A DNA stretch of 17,933 nt. It comes from an uncultured beta proteobacterium (GTDB lineage: Bacteria > Pseudomonadota > Gammaproteobacteria > Burkholderiales > Burkholderiaceae_C). The stretch is taken from contig CAISLL010000230.1 of NCBI GenBank assembly GCA_903886165.1, positions 1-17,933 of the forward strand, given 5' to 3'. The notes beneath the pieces are model-generated. The model was not told the origin of the DNA. It searched no databases and saw only the letters and a program-made list of their open reading frames with translations. Shown here in pieces: positions 1 through 6,686 of this stretch. How positions within the stretch are numbered: the stretch's first letter is position 1; each line of letters opens with the position of its first letter. The position numbers and the translations under genes are program-made.

Positions 1-228
1 CGTTCAATGTGAGTGGATCACGGGTTGTCGCAAGGGAAAGTTGGTGTGTCAATCGGCATCGATGAATCCAGTAGTCGTGCCAGGATCAGCCGATATGAAC
101 TCGGTGTACATGAGCCGCCAATACCGACGGCCAAGCTGATTGCGGGTGTGCTGGGTGTGCCGCTGTCGTACCTCTACTGCGAGGATGACGATGTGGCTGC
201 GCTGTTACTGAATGTTGCCCCAGCATAA
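1..228 (+). pseudogene. Remnant of a small XRE-family helix-turn-helix regulator
   Basis: The readable part runs from a GTG at 13 to a TAA at 226-228 (71 residues). It carries GLSQ near the start, then GIDESSSRARISRYELG and HEPPIPTAKLIAGVLGVPLSYLYCEDDD, the pattern of short Cro/C1-type DNA-binding proteins of about 75-90 residues. Such proteins usually have roughly 15 more N-terminal residues forming helix 1. Reading the same frame upstream gives R-S-M-stop-V-D-H-G, with the TGA at 10-12 falling where the family commonly has Arg. This looks like a CGA-to-TGA nonsense change, but the window begins too close to be certain. The GTG at 13 could instead be a real start of a shortened protein. Its position beyond the 3' end of a tRNA suits a decayed mobile-element regulator (inference). 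Confidence 0.55.
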
Positions 229-654
229 ACGGTAGGGCATGAGAGAGTGAAATTTGAGTCGCTAGCTGGCCAACTGCATCCGCTGCTCAAGAGCCCTTCA
301 GCCAAGAAAGCCGGCGTCCTCTGGTGAACGGCAGCTCCCGAGTTTCGGGGACAGAAAAACTCCCAAACTTGACCAGCATCGGGAATGACCTCTTCGGAGA
401 AATCGACGGAAATTTCTAGCTCACGATGAGCGACCGGTTACGCTGCACAGGCGAAGTAGATCTGACTCTGAAGCAGTCACTGATATTGACGGTCAAGTCT
501 GTTGTGGCAGTACGACAAACCGATGATATTCGTTGCCAATGGTGCCCATCACCGAATGTGACCAATAGGCCATCAAATTCGTTGATCACACTCAGCAATA
601 TTGGATCGGTGCTAACAAGTTTCGCACTTCATTTCAAATAAACCACTATTGATG
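229..654. other. Gene-poor spacer, no recognisable gene
   Basis: About 420 bp between the regulator remnant and the tRNA 3' end. The open frames here (about 60-70 codons, on both strands, overlapping each other around 416-641) have no recognisable domain, no convincing ribosome binding site and no protein-like composition, so they are not called. The stretch looks more AT-rich than the genes after 1155. No tandem repeat, CRISPR-like array, second copy of the tRNA 3' end or transposase fragment was seen by eye. It may be decayed accessory DNA beside the tRNA. Confidence 0.5.
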
Positions 655-995
655 TGGTGGGCCGTGTTGGACTTGAACCAACGACCAAAGGATTCAGGTT
701 TGCATAGGTTTCCCTATTCCCTGGACTATCTCACCACCCTCGCCACGGAATCCTCCGTTCGTTAGGGTGCCGGGCGCTCTTGGAATGCTTATCGGATTGG
801 CTCCTCACACCCTAGTCTCTGCACCTTCTCGCTTACCGATCTTTCGACCTGCCTTCAGCGAGCTTGGCTCAGGATTGCCGGGCCAAAAAATGACTGACGG
901 TTTCCCTGAATTCACCCAGTTTTTCCACCACTATTTTCACAATGGGGTCACCATTTCGATGAGTCCTCTGCTCTAACCAACTGAGCTAACGGCCC
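655..995 (-). tRNA. tRNA-Ile(CAT), split by a group I intron
   Basis: The 5' exon is 995-959 (37 nt) and the 3' exon is 694-655 (40 nt). Joined, they give a perfect 77-nt cloverleaf: acceptor GGGCCGT/ACGGCCC, D arm GCTC/GAGC, anticodon stem GAGGA/TCCTT, loop CTCATAA with anticodon CAT, variable loop TGGTC, T arm GTTGG/CCAAC, discriminator A and encoded CCA. CAT is shared by elongator Met, initiator and Ile2 tRNAs. Pairs C4-G69 and C5-G68, the TGGTC variable loop and T loop TTCAAGT resemble E. coli ileX-type tRNA-Ile2 rather than tRNA-Met, so Ile2 is preferred. Ile2 needs TilS to convert C34 to lysidine for reading AUA codons. A weak promoter lies just upstream. The 5' half is repeated at 1101-1130. 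Confidence 0.9.
695..958 (-). ncRNA. Group I self-splicing intron (IC3-like) in the tRNA anticodon loop
   Basis: 264 nt, inserted directly after the CAT anticodon, with no ORF. Helices seen on the minus strand: P1 pairs exon TCAT plus intron C with GGTGA (962-948), with a T-G wobble at the 5' splice site. P2 is CCATT/AGTGG (945-941/932-928). P4 is TCAGG/CCTGA (909-905/873-869). P6 is CTCGCT/AGCGAG (862-857/833-828), capped by GGTC-GAAA-GATC (849-838). P7 is GACTA/TAGTC (817-813/728-724). P8 is probably ACGGA/TCCGT. P9 is ATAGG-GAAA-CCTAT (717-704). The intron ends in G at 695. Conserved core strings include GGCAATCCTGAGCC, GGTGCAGAGACTAG and GATAGTCCAGGGA, closely matching the Azoarcus tRNA-Ile and cyanobacterial tRNA-Leu introns as remembered. 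P3 is less clear (GGGTG at 917-913 with CACCC at 769-765). Self-splicing is inferred. Confidence 0.93.
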
Positions 996-1005
996 TACAC
1001 GTTTA

Positions 1006-1034
1006 ATTCTACCCCCAACACTTTCAATGGCTAA
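1006..1034 (-). promoter_or_regulatory. Possible sigma70-type promoter of the split tRNA
   Basis: On the minus strand, TTAGCC (1034-1029) and TAGAAT (1011-1006) are separated by exactly 17 nt. The -10-like box lies 10 nt before the first tRNA base. The -35 box matches the consensus only 3 of 6. The spacer overlaps an 8-bp inverted repeat (AACACTTT/AAAGTGTT), so the apparent spacing could be fortuitous. Confidence 0.35.
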
Positions 1035-1100
1035 AAAAAGTGTTACCAACCACCGTCCCCTATGAAAAATCGCAAAGTAACTGTTACCACTAAGGTTAAT

Positions 1101-1130
1101 CACTGCTCTAACCAACTGAGCTAACGCCCC
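1101..1130 (-). pseudogene. 5'-half tRNA fragment, duplicate of the split tRNA
   Basis: Read on the minus strand from 1130, the first 28 bases match the first 28 of the split tRNA with one difference (G for C at tRNA position 4). They cover the 5' acceptor strand, the whole D arm and position 26. Similarity stops at the start of the anticodon stem. No anticodon arm, T arm or 3' acceptor strand follows in the 105 nt before the intact tRNA begins, so it cannot fold as a tRNA. It sits 24 nt after the hrcA stop codon. Partial tandem duplication or a recombination scar are both possible. Confidence 0.75.
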
Positions 1131-1154
1131 GACCGAATGAAGGATTGTAAAGGG

Positions 1155-2159
1155 CTACTTGTGATGACTCAGCGCATTGCTGACTAATTTGGAGGTGATG
1201 TCGACAATCTGGATCATCCGGTCATAGGCCATGCGCGTCGGACCGACCACCCCCAGCGTGCCCACCACCTGACCATCAACCTCGTAGGGGGCACTGACAA
1301 TTGACAGGTCTTCAAATGGCACCACCTGACTTTCACCACCTATGAAAATCCGGATGCCCTCGGCCCGCCCTGTGACATCCAGCAGGCGCATCAGTTGCGC
1401 CTTTTGCTCAAAGAGGTCAAAGGCCCGCCGGAGGTGACCCATGTCGTGCGAAAAATCACTGACAGACAGCAGATTTCGTTCACCTGAAATAACGACTTCA
1501 TCCTGAGTTTCAGAAAGCACCTCGGAATTGGCAGCGACAGCGGCATTCATCAAACTGGCAATTTCGGCACGCAAGGAGTCAACTTCACTTTTCAGGCGTT
1601 CGCGCACCTGCTCAATCGCCAGACCGACGTAGTTGGCATTCAGGTAATTCGCGGCCTCCACAAGATGTGCCTGCGAATAATCCACCTCGGTAAAAATGAC
1701 ACGGTTTTGCACATCGCCTTCGGGCGACACGATGATGACCAACAAACGCCGGTCCGAAAGACGGAGGAACTCAATGTGCCTGAAGACCGAGGTGCGCCGC
1801 GGGGCAATGACCACCCCGACAAACTGTGACAAACTGGAAAGGAGGTTGGCTGCGTTTGAAATCACCTTTTGCGGCTGATCGGGTGCCAGGCTATGGGCAC
1901 CCAAATGCCCGCGTTGCACCGTTAACATGGTGTCAACGAATAACCTGTACCCCCGAGCGGTGGGAATGCGACCGGCCGATGTGTGAGGACTGGCGATCAG
2001 GCCCAACTCCTCCAGGTCGGACATCACATTGCGGATGGTGGCAGGTGATAGTTCAAGGCCCGACGCACGCGACAAGGTACGAGAACCCACAGGCTGCCCA
2101 TCGGCGATATAACGCTCCACTAGCGCTTTTAACAATAACTTGGCACGGTCATCGAGCAT
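1155..2159 (-). CDS. hrcA: Heat-inducible transcription repressor HrcA
   Basis: 334 residues, the usual length for HrcA. HrcA is a dimeric cytoplasmic repressor that binds CIRCE operators (TTAGCACTC-N9-GAGTGCTAA) in front of groESL or dnaK genes and depends on GroEL for folding. The N-terminal winged-helix region shows ERYIADGQPVGSRTLS (about residues 16-31) and LSPATIRNVMSDLEELGLI (about 37-55), followed by SPHTSAGRIPTARGYRLFVD. The remainder is the GAF-like and dimerisation region, ending in GVVGPTRMAYDRMIQIVDIT. The ATG start gives the family's typical beginning, MLDDRAKLLLKALVERY. It is transcribed away from nadK, with 28 bp between the start codons. No CIRCE copy is seen here, and its usual partners grpE and dnaK are not adjacent. 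The tRNA fragment and split tRNA lie downstream on the same strand. Confidence 0.97.
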   Translation of the reverse strand: MLDDRAKLLLKALVERYIADGQPVGSRTLSRASGLELSPATIRNVMSDLEELGLIASPHTSAGRIPTARGYRLFVDTMLTVQRGHLGAHSLAPDQPQKVISNAANLLSSLSQFVGVVIAPRRTSVFRHIEFLRLSDRRLLVIIVSPEGDVQNRVIFTEVDYSQAHLVEAANYLNANYVGLAIEQVRERLKSEVDSLRAEIASLMNAAVAANSEVLSETQDEVVISGERNLLSVSDFSHDMGHLRRAFDLFEQKAQLMRLLDVTGRAEGIRIFIGGESQVVPFEDLSIVSAPYEVDGQVVGTLGVVGPTRMAYDRMIQIVDITSKLVSNALSHHK

Positions 2160-2161
2160 CG

Positions 2162-2193
2162 CTTCATTTTAGTGATGTAATTTCAAAATGAAG
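2162..2193. promoter_or_regulatory. Perfect 9-bp inverted repeat between hrcA and nadK
   Basis: CTTCATTTT (2162-2170) and AAAATGAAG (2185-2193) are perfect inverted repeats separated by 14 nt. They fill the 28-bp divergent interval and include the nadK ATG (2188). A TGTAAT at 2176-2181 resembles a -10 box 6 nt before that ATG, and no Shine-Dalgarno sequence is present, so nadK may be translated from a leaderless or nearly leaderless message (inference). The sequence and spacing do not match CIRCE. It could be an operator, an mRNA hairpin over the start codon, or chance in AT-rich DNA. Confidence 0.35.
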
Positions 2194-3090
2194 TCAAAAT
2201 TCCAGCACGTGGCATTGATCGGCAAATACCAGACCATTGCGTCGGGCGCGTCCGGAATCAATTCCCGTGCTGCAATGGAAGCGATCCTGGAGTTTCTGAA
2301 CGATCAAGGCTGCGAGGTCGTGATCGAACAGGACACCGCCCGCAACATGGGCCTTGCTGGCTACCCGTTACTCAGCGTCGCCGAAATCGGCAAACAATGC
2401 GACTTGGGATTGGTGGTGGGCGGCGACGGAACCATGCTGGGCATTGGCCGCCAACTGGCACCGTTTGGCGTCCCGCTGATTGGCATTAACCAAGGCCGTC
2501 TTGGCTTCATCACTGACATTCCTTATGGGAGTTTTGCTGAAAACCTTGCGTTGATGCTGCGTGGCGAGTATGTGGAAGACCACCGCAGCCTCATCAACGC
2601 CCAGGTCATGCGGGATGGTCACTGTGTGTACAAAGCGATGGCGATGAATGACGTGGTAGTCAATCGCGGCGCCACTTCGGGCATGGTGGAATTGCGGGTC
2701 GAAGTGGATGGGCATTTCGTTGCCAATCAAAGGGCAGACGGCTTGATCATTGCCACACCGACTGGCTCAACTGCCTATGCCCTGTCTTCGGGTGGGCCAT
2801 TGTTGCATCCATCCATTCCTGGCTGGGTCATGGTGCCAATTGCACCGCATACGTTGTCAAATCGACCGATAGTCCTCGCCAACAACTCACACATAGCTAT
2901 CGAATTGGTAGCAGGTCGGGATGCCAGCGCCAGTTTTGATCAGCAGTCACTCGCCTCCCTGATGCACGGCGACCGGATTGAGGTGGTGCGCTCGGACCAC
3001 CATGTCCGATTCTTGCACCCTAAAGGATGGTCGTACTTTGACACCTTGCGGGAAAAATTGCACTGGAACGAGGGAGTGAGCACCACGTGA
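2188..3090 (+). CDS. nadK: NAD kinase
   Basis: 300 residues. It phosphorylates NAD at the 2' hydroxyl using ATP (or polyphosphate in some members) to make NADP, in the cytoplasm. The signature GGDGTML is at about residues 78-84, with the catalytic Asp at 80. GINQGRLGFITD follows, then NDVVVNRG (about 154-161) and PTGSTAYALSSGGPLLHP, the conserved nucleotide-binding and active-site segments of the NadK family. The ATG at 2188 yields the typical opening HVALIGKYQ. No ribosome binding site is visible before it. Its TGA overlaps the GTG of recN by 4 bases, so the two are probably cotranscribed and translationally coupled. hrcA-nadK-recN order is common in betaproteobacteria (known from memory). 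Confidence 0.97.
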   Translation: MKSKFQHVALIGKYQTIASGASGINSRAAMEAILEFLNDQGCEVVIEQDTARNMGLAGYPLLSVAEIGKQCDLGLVVGGDGTMLGIGRQLAPFGVPLIGINQGRLGFITDIPYGSFAENLALMLRGEYVEDHRSLINAQVMRDGHCVYKAMAMNDVVVNRGATSGMVELRVEVDGHFVANQRADGLIIATPTGSTAYALSSGGPLLHPSIPGWVMVPIAPHTLSNRPIVLANNSHIAIELVAGRDASASFDQQSLASLMHGDRIEVVRSDHHVRFLHPKGWSYFDTLREKLHWNEGVSTT

Positions 3091-4739
3091 CCCTTAAACG
3101 CATTGTGCTGCGCGATTTTGTGATCGTGAGCGAACTCGATCTTGAACTGGCAGAAGGCTTTACCGTGCTGACGGGTGAAACCGGTGCCGGCAAGTCCATT
3201 TTGATCGACGCCCTGCAACTTGTCACCGGCGGTCGCGCCTATGTGAATGTGATCCGCGAAGGCTGCGCGCGCACCGAAGTCAGCGCCGAATTCGACGCCA
3301 CGCCCGAGGTTCTCCGCTGGCTGAATGACGCAGGATTCGACCAAGATACCACCTTGCTGCTACGCCGTACGGTGGACAGCCAGGGAAAAAGCCGCGCCTG
3401 GATCAACGCCAGCCCGGCCACGGCCACACAACTGCGCGCATTGGGTGAGCAGTTGCTGGACATTCATGGTCAACACGCCTGGCAAAGCCTGACCCGACCC
3501 GACGCCGTGCGTGCCTTGCTTGATGCGTATGCCCAGGTGTCGAGCACAGCGACTGCAACCGCCTGGCAACAATGGCGGGCAGCACAAGATCGGCTGACGC
3601 AAGCGCACGCATCTCAGTCGAACCTGCTGAGTGAGCGCGAGCGATTGACCTGGCAGATCGGCGAGTTGGAAAAGCTTGGGCCACAAGCCGATGAATGGCC
3701 GGTGCTGAACAGCGAACACAGCAGACTCTCGAATGCGCAAGGACTGCTGAACGCCGCGCAACTGGCTTTGCAAACTCTGGATGAGGATGAGGACAACGCC
3801 TTGCGCCGTGTTGGAAACGGGCTTGATTTGCTTGAAAAGCAAGCGAACATTGAGCCCGTTTTCAACGGGCTGACCGAAGTTTTGTCCTCAAGCATGGCGC
3901 AGTTGAGCGACGCAATTCACACACTGCGTGCCTACCTCCGAAAAACCGATCTCGATCCGGAACGCCTGGATGAACTCGACCAACGCATGGGCCTCTGGAT
4001 GTCGCTGGCCCGGCGCTACAAGCGCAGCCCTGAAGACCTGCCTGAATTACTGGCCAACTGGCGCCTGGAACTGACAGCACTGGACCAGGCTTCAGACCTA
4101 CACGCACTGGAGCAGGCCCAGGAGGCCGCCTGGCAAAACTATGCGACGCAGGCCAGGACGTTGACACAAGCACGGCGCAAGGCTGCGACCGGTCTGGGCC
4201 AAACAATCACAGAAGCCATGCAGGGCTTGGGCATGCAGGGTGGTCAGTTTAAGGTGGAGTTGCAGGCGGCTGTGCAACCCATGCAAAGCGGCATGGAAGA
4301 CGTCACTTTTTTGGTGGCTGGCCATACCGGCAGTACGCCACGCCCGATCACCAAGGTCGCCTCGGGCGGTGAACTCTCGCGCATCGCGCTGGCCATTGCC
4401 GTCACCACCAGTCAGCTTGGCAGTGCACAGACCCTGATTTTTGACGAAGTGGATGCTGGTGTGGGCGGTGCTGTTGCTGAAACCGTCGGGCGCCTGATGC
4501 GCCGCCTCGGGCTGGACCGCCAGGTGCTTGCAGTCACCCACCTGCCGCAGGTGGCGGCCGGCGCAGACCATCATCTGGTGGTATCCAAACAGGTGCACGG
4601 CACCAACACACAGAGCGAGGTGACTTCAGTCACTGGTGAAAACAGAGTGGCAGAACTGGCGCGCATGCTGGGTGGCGAGCGTCTGCTGGGCAGCACGATG
4701 GCCCACGCGCGCGACATGTTGCAAATTCAGGACACATAA
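3087..4739 (+). CDS. recN: DNA repair protein RecN
   Basis: 550 residues, the normal RecN length. It is an SMC-like ATPase that acts at DNA double-strand breaks and aids RecA-dependent recombination. The N-terminal head half has Walker A GETGAGKS at residues 30-37 and the Q-loop region LLDIHGQHAWQSL. The middle, about 160-390, is rich in Glu, Gln, Leu and Arg and is expected to form the coiled-coil arm. The C-terminal head half has the ABC signature ASGGELSRIALAIA from about 425 and Walker B TLIFDEVDAGVGG near 450, then AVTHLPQVAA with the switch His. The start is GTG, overlapping the nadK TGA (GTGA). In many bacteria recN is under LexA control, but no LexA box was recognised here, and as the second gene it would follow nadK expression. 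Confidence 0.97.
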   Translation: MTLKRIVLRDFVIVSELDLELAEGFTVLTGETGAGKSILIDALQLVTGGRAYVNVIREGCARTEVSAEFDATPEVLRWLNDAGFDQDTTLLLRRTVDSQGKSRAWINASPATATQLRALGEQLLDIHGQHAWQSLTRPDAVRALLDAYAQVSSTATATAWQQWRAAQDRLTQAHASQSNLLSERERLTWQIGELEKLGPQADEWPVLNSEHSRLSNAQGLLNAAQLALQTLDEDEDNALRRVGNGLDLLEKQANIEPVFNGLTEVLSSSMAQLSDAIHTLRAYLRKTDLDPERLDELDQRMGLWMSLARRYKRSPEDLPELLANWRLELTALDQASDLHALEQAQEAAWQNYATQARTLTQARRKAATGLGQTITEAMQGLGMQGGQFKVELQAAVQPMQSGMEDVTFLVAGHTGSTPRPITKVASGGELSRIALAIAVTTSQLGSAQTLIFDEVDAGVGGAVAETVGRLMRRLGLDRQVLAVTHLPQVAAGADHHLVVSKQVHGTNTQSEVTSVTGENRVAELARMLGGERLLGSTMAHARDMLQIQDT

Positions 4740-4740
4740 C

Positions 4741-5622
4741 GTGGAAAACCGACCCAATCCCCTGCACCTGGTACTGCTGACCGGTATTTCCGGCTCAGGC
4801 AAATCAGTAGCACTGCATGCACTGGAAGACCTGGGCTTTTACTGTGTAGACAACCTGCCACCAGAGTTGCTGACTTCGCTGGTGTCGCTCGAACGGGGTG
4901 GATTTACCAATAAATTGGCAATTGCGATGGATGTACGCAGCGCCGGCTCACTCCCCCTTGTGCCGAATCAACTGGAAGCGCTCAAAGCAGCAGGAGTGCA
5001 GCTTGATTCGATTTTTCTGGACGCCACCACTGGCACCCTGATCCGGCGTTTTTCGGAAACACGCCGCAGACACCCCTTGTCGCAAGTTGGTGCCCCACCA
5101 GGCGAGCGTCACGCCTTGGCCGATGCGATTGAACTCGAACGAGACCTGCTCTCTGAACTTCGCGCACAGTCGCATGTGATTGACACCAGCATCATTCGCC
5201 CGACGCAACTGCAAAGCTATATCAAGGCAATGATCGCGGTGCCAGGCAAACAATTGACGCTGGTGTTTGAGTCATTCGCCTTCAAGCGCGGCATACCCAG
5301 CGACGCTGACTATGTATTTGACGTTCGGATGCTTCCCAACCCTCATTACGAGCCGAACCTCAGGGAACTCACTGGGCGCGACGCACCTGTGATCAAGTTC
5401 TTGCAGCAAGAAACCGAGGTGGCGCGCATGCTCGCACAAATTCACGATTTTCTTGACAGTTGGCTGGAGGCGCTGGCGCAAAATCACCGCAGTTACGTCA
5501 CGGTGGCAATTGGCTGCACCGGCGGTCAGCACCGCTCGGTATACCTTGTTGAGCAACTGGCTGCACTCTTTAGCCAGGAGTGGAGCACGCTCAAACGCCA
5601 CCGCGAAATGGACGCCCGCTAA
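4741..5622 (+). CDS. rapZ: RNase adapter protein RapZ (YvcJ family, nucleotide-binding)
   Basis: 293 residues from the GTG at 4741, one base after the recN stop, with AGGAC at 4729-4733 as ribosome binding site. The frame is open upstream, but that part lies inside recN and is not family-like. Walker A GISGSGKS is at residues 15-22. DLGFYCVDNLPPELL and FLDATTGTLIRRFSETRRRHPLS follow, then LTLVFESFAFKRGIPSDADYVFDVRMLPNPHY. The C-terminal domain has GCTGGQHRSVYLVEQLA. In E. coli, RapZ guides RNase E to the small RNA GlmZ and so controls GlmS (amino-sugar synthesis). Whether that target exists here cannot be told. The gene is often beside hprK, ptsN or rpoN; here it follows recN and ends by overlapping mutY tail to tail. 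Confidence 0.95.
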   Translation: MENRPNPLHLVLLTGISGSGKSVALHALEDLGFYCVDNLPPELLTSLVSLERGGFTNKLAIAMDVRSAGSLPLVPNQLEALKAAGVQLDSIFLDATTGTLIRRFSETRRRHPLSQVGAPPGERHALADAIELERDLLSELRAQSHVIDTSIIRPTQLQSYIKAMIAVPGKQLTLVFESFAFKRGIPSDADYVFDVRMLPNPHYEPNLRELTGRDAPVIKFLQQETEVARMLAQIHDFLDSWLEALAQNHRSYVTVAIGCTGGQHRSVYLVEQLAALFSQEWSTLKRHREMDAR

Positions 5623-6686
5623 TCCCCTCGAAGCAATTTGCTGACCGGTGCAGGCATGCCGAGTCGCGGCCACTGCCCAGCCTCAAACCACTCCCCCGCC
5701 GCGTCTGGCTTGATCCCACCCGGCAACAACACTTGCACCGGGTGCAGGTGCAGATCTTTGTGCGTCAACACATGCTTGAACGCTGGCAAATCTTTCAGGC
5801 TTGCAAGGAAGTCATCAGGCAAGGCAGCCTGCAAAGCGGCATGGCTGTCAAACATGGCAAAACAATACAAACCCGCCCACACGCCTGGTGTCGGTCGCTG
5901 ACTGAGCCACAGCGCGCCGTCTTCTGAACGCGCCCAGAGCAGCCAGAGCGATAGTGCCGTACGTTTGAGGCGTCTGGTATTCACCGGAAAGCCTTGCGGA
6001 TTCCCACTGGCGAAGGCGACACAGCGCGCGCGCAACGGACACATGGCGCAAACAGGTTTTTTGGCGGTGCAGAGGGTGGCACCCAGGTCCATCATGCCCT
6101 GCGTGTAACGCGGCATGTTTTGCGCGAGATCTACGGCCGGCAGCAGCGTTGAGGCCTGCTGCCACAAGAGTTGCTCATTTTTTGCCTGCGCCAGATCCGC
6201 ATCAAAGCCCAGATAGCGGGTCAGCACGCGCTTGACATTGCCGTCCAGAATCGCGACTCGCTCACCGAAACACAGAGATGTAATAGCCGCTGCCGTCGAA
6301 GGTCCAATACCGGGCAAATCCTGTAGTTGCCCCGCGGTCGACGGGAACACACCCGCATGAAGGCGCACGACTTCCTGCGCACACCGATGCATGTTTCTGG
6401 CTCGGCTGTAATAACCCAACCCGCTCCAAAGACTCAAAACCTCGTCCAGAGTTGCACTCGCCAGAGCATGGACGTCGGGAAACCGGTTCAAAAACCTTAC
6501 AAAGTACGCCTGCACCGTGGCCACCTGGGTCTGCTGCAGCATTATTTCTGACAACCAGACCCGATAAGGATCCCGGGTGTTTTGCCAGGGCAAGTCATGC
6601 CGACCGTGATTCGCCTGCCATTGAACCACGGCCTGGGCCAGAAACTGATCAGACCGCGGCACCAACTGCTTAACCAGCCGCTTCAT
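5619..6686 (-). CDS. mutY: A/G-specific adenine DNA glycosylase MutY
   Basis: 355 residues. It removes adenine mispaired with 8-oxoguanine, the last defence of the GO repair system. Catalytic Glu47 lies in LSEIMLQQTQ. The helix-hairpin-helix LPGIGPSTAAAI is at about 124-135, and catalytic Asp148 in AILDGNVKRVL. The [4Fe-4S] cluster ligands are Cys206, Cys213, Cys216 and Cys222 (C-X6-C-X2-C-X5-C). A C-terminal Nudix-like domain from about 230 recognises 8-oxoG (SLWLLWARSEDGALWLSQRP, then GVWAGLYCF). The ATG at 6686 lies inside the last 17 bases of the dynamin-like GTPase gene, so the two are likely one transcript. Its stop codon overlaps the rapZ stop by 4 bases in convergent orientation, leaving no room for a hairpin terminator between them. 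Confidence 0.97.
   Translation of the reverse strand: MKRLVKQLVPRSDQFLAQAVVQWQANHGRHDLPWQNTRDPYRVWLSEIMLQQTQVATVQAYFVRFLNRFPDVHALASATLDEVLSLWSGLGYYSRARNMHRCAQEVVRLHAGVFPSTAGQLQDLPGIGPSTAAAITSLCFGERVAILDGNVKRVLTRYLGFDADLAQAKNEQLLWQQASTLLPAVDLAQNMPRYTQGMMDLGATLCTAKKPVCAMCPLRARCVAFASGNPQGFPVNTRRLKRTALSLWLLWARSEDGALWLSQRPTPGVWAGLYCFAMFDSHAALQAALPDDFLASLKDLPAFKHVLTHKDLHLHPVQVLLPGGIKPDAAGEWFEAGQWPRLGMPAPVSKLLRGD

Noticed and set aside
416..641. Overlapping 60- and 71-codon open frames on opposite strands
   Set aside because: No recognisable motif, no ribosome binding site, composition unlike the genuine genes; most likely chance frames in decayed DNA.
767..976. 69-codon plus-strand open frame across the tRNA and intron
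   Set aside because: It lies antisense to the split tRNA and intron, has no ribosome binding site or domain, and its openness is explained by the RNA structure. It is not an intron-encoded homing endonuclease, which would normally be on the intron strand and longer.
655..995. Reading the CAT tRNA as elongator tRNA-Met
   Set aside because: Not fully excluded, but C4-G69, C5-G68, the TGGTC variable loop and the T loop resemble tRNA-Ile2, and the best-known introns at this position are in tRNA-Ile(CAU).
2160..2187. CIRCE operator for HrcA autoregulation
   Set aside because: No TTAGCACTC-N9-GAGTGCTAA-like sequence. The inverted repeat present differs in both sequence and spacing.
4636..4740. 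N-terminal extension of rapZ inside recN
   Set aside because: The extension reads recN DNA in another frame and precedes the family's usual N terminus. GTG at 4741 has a ribosome binding site.
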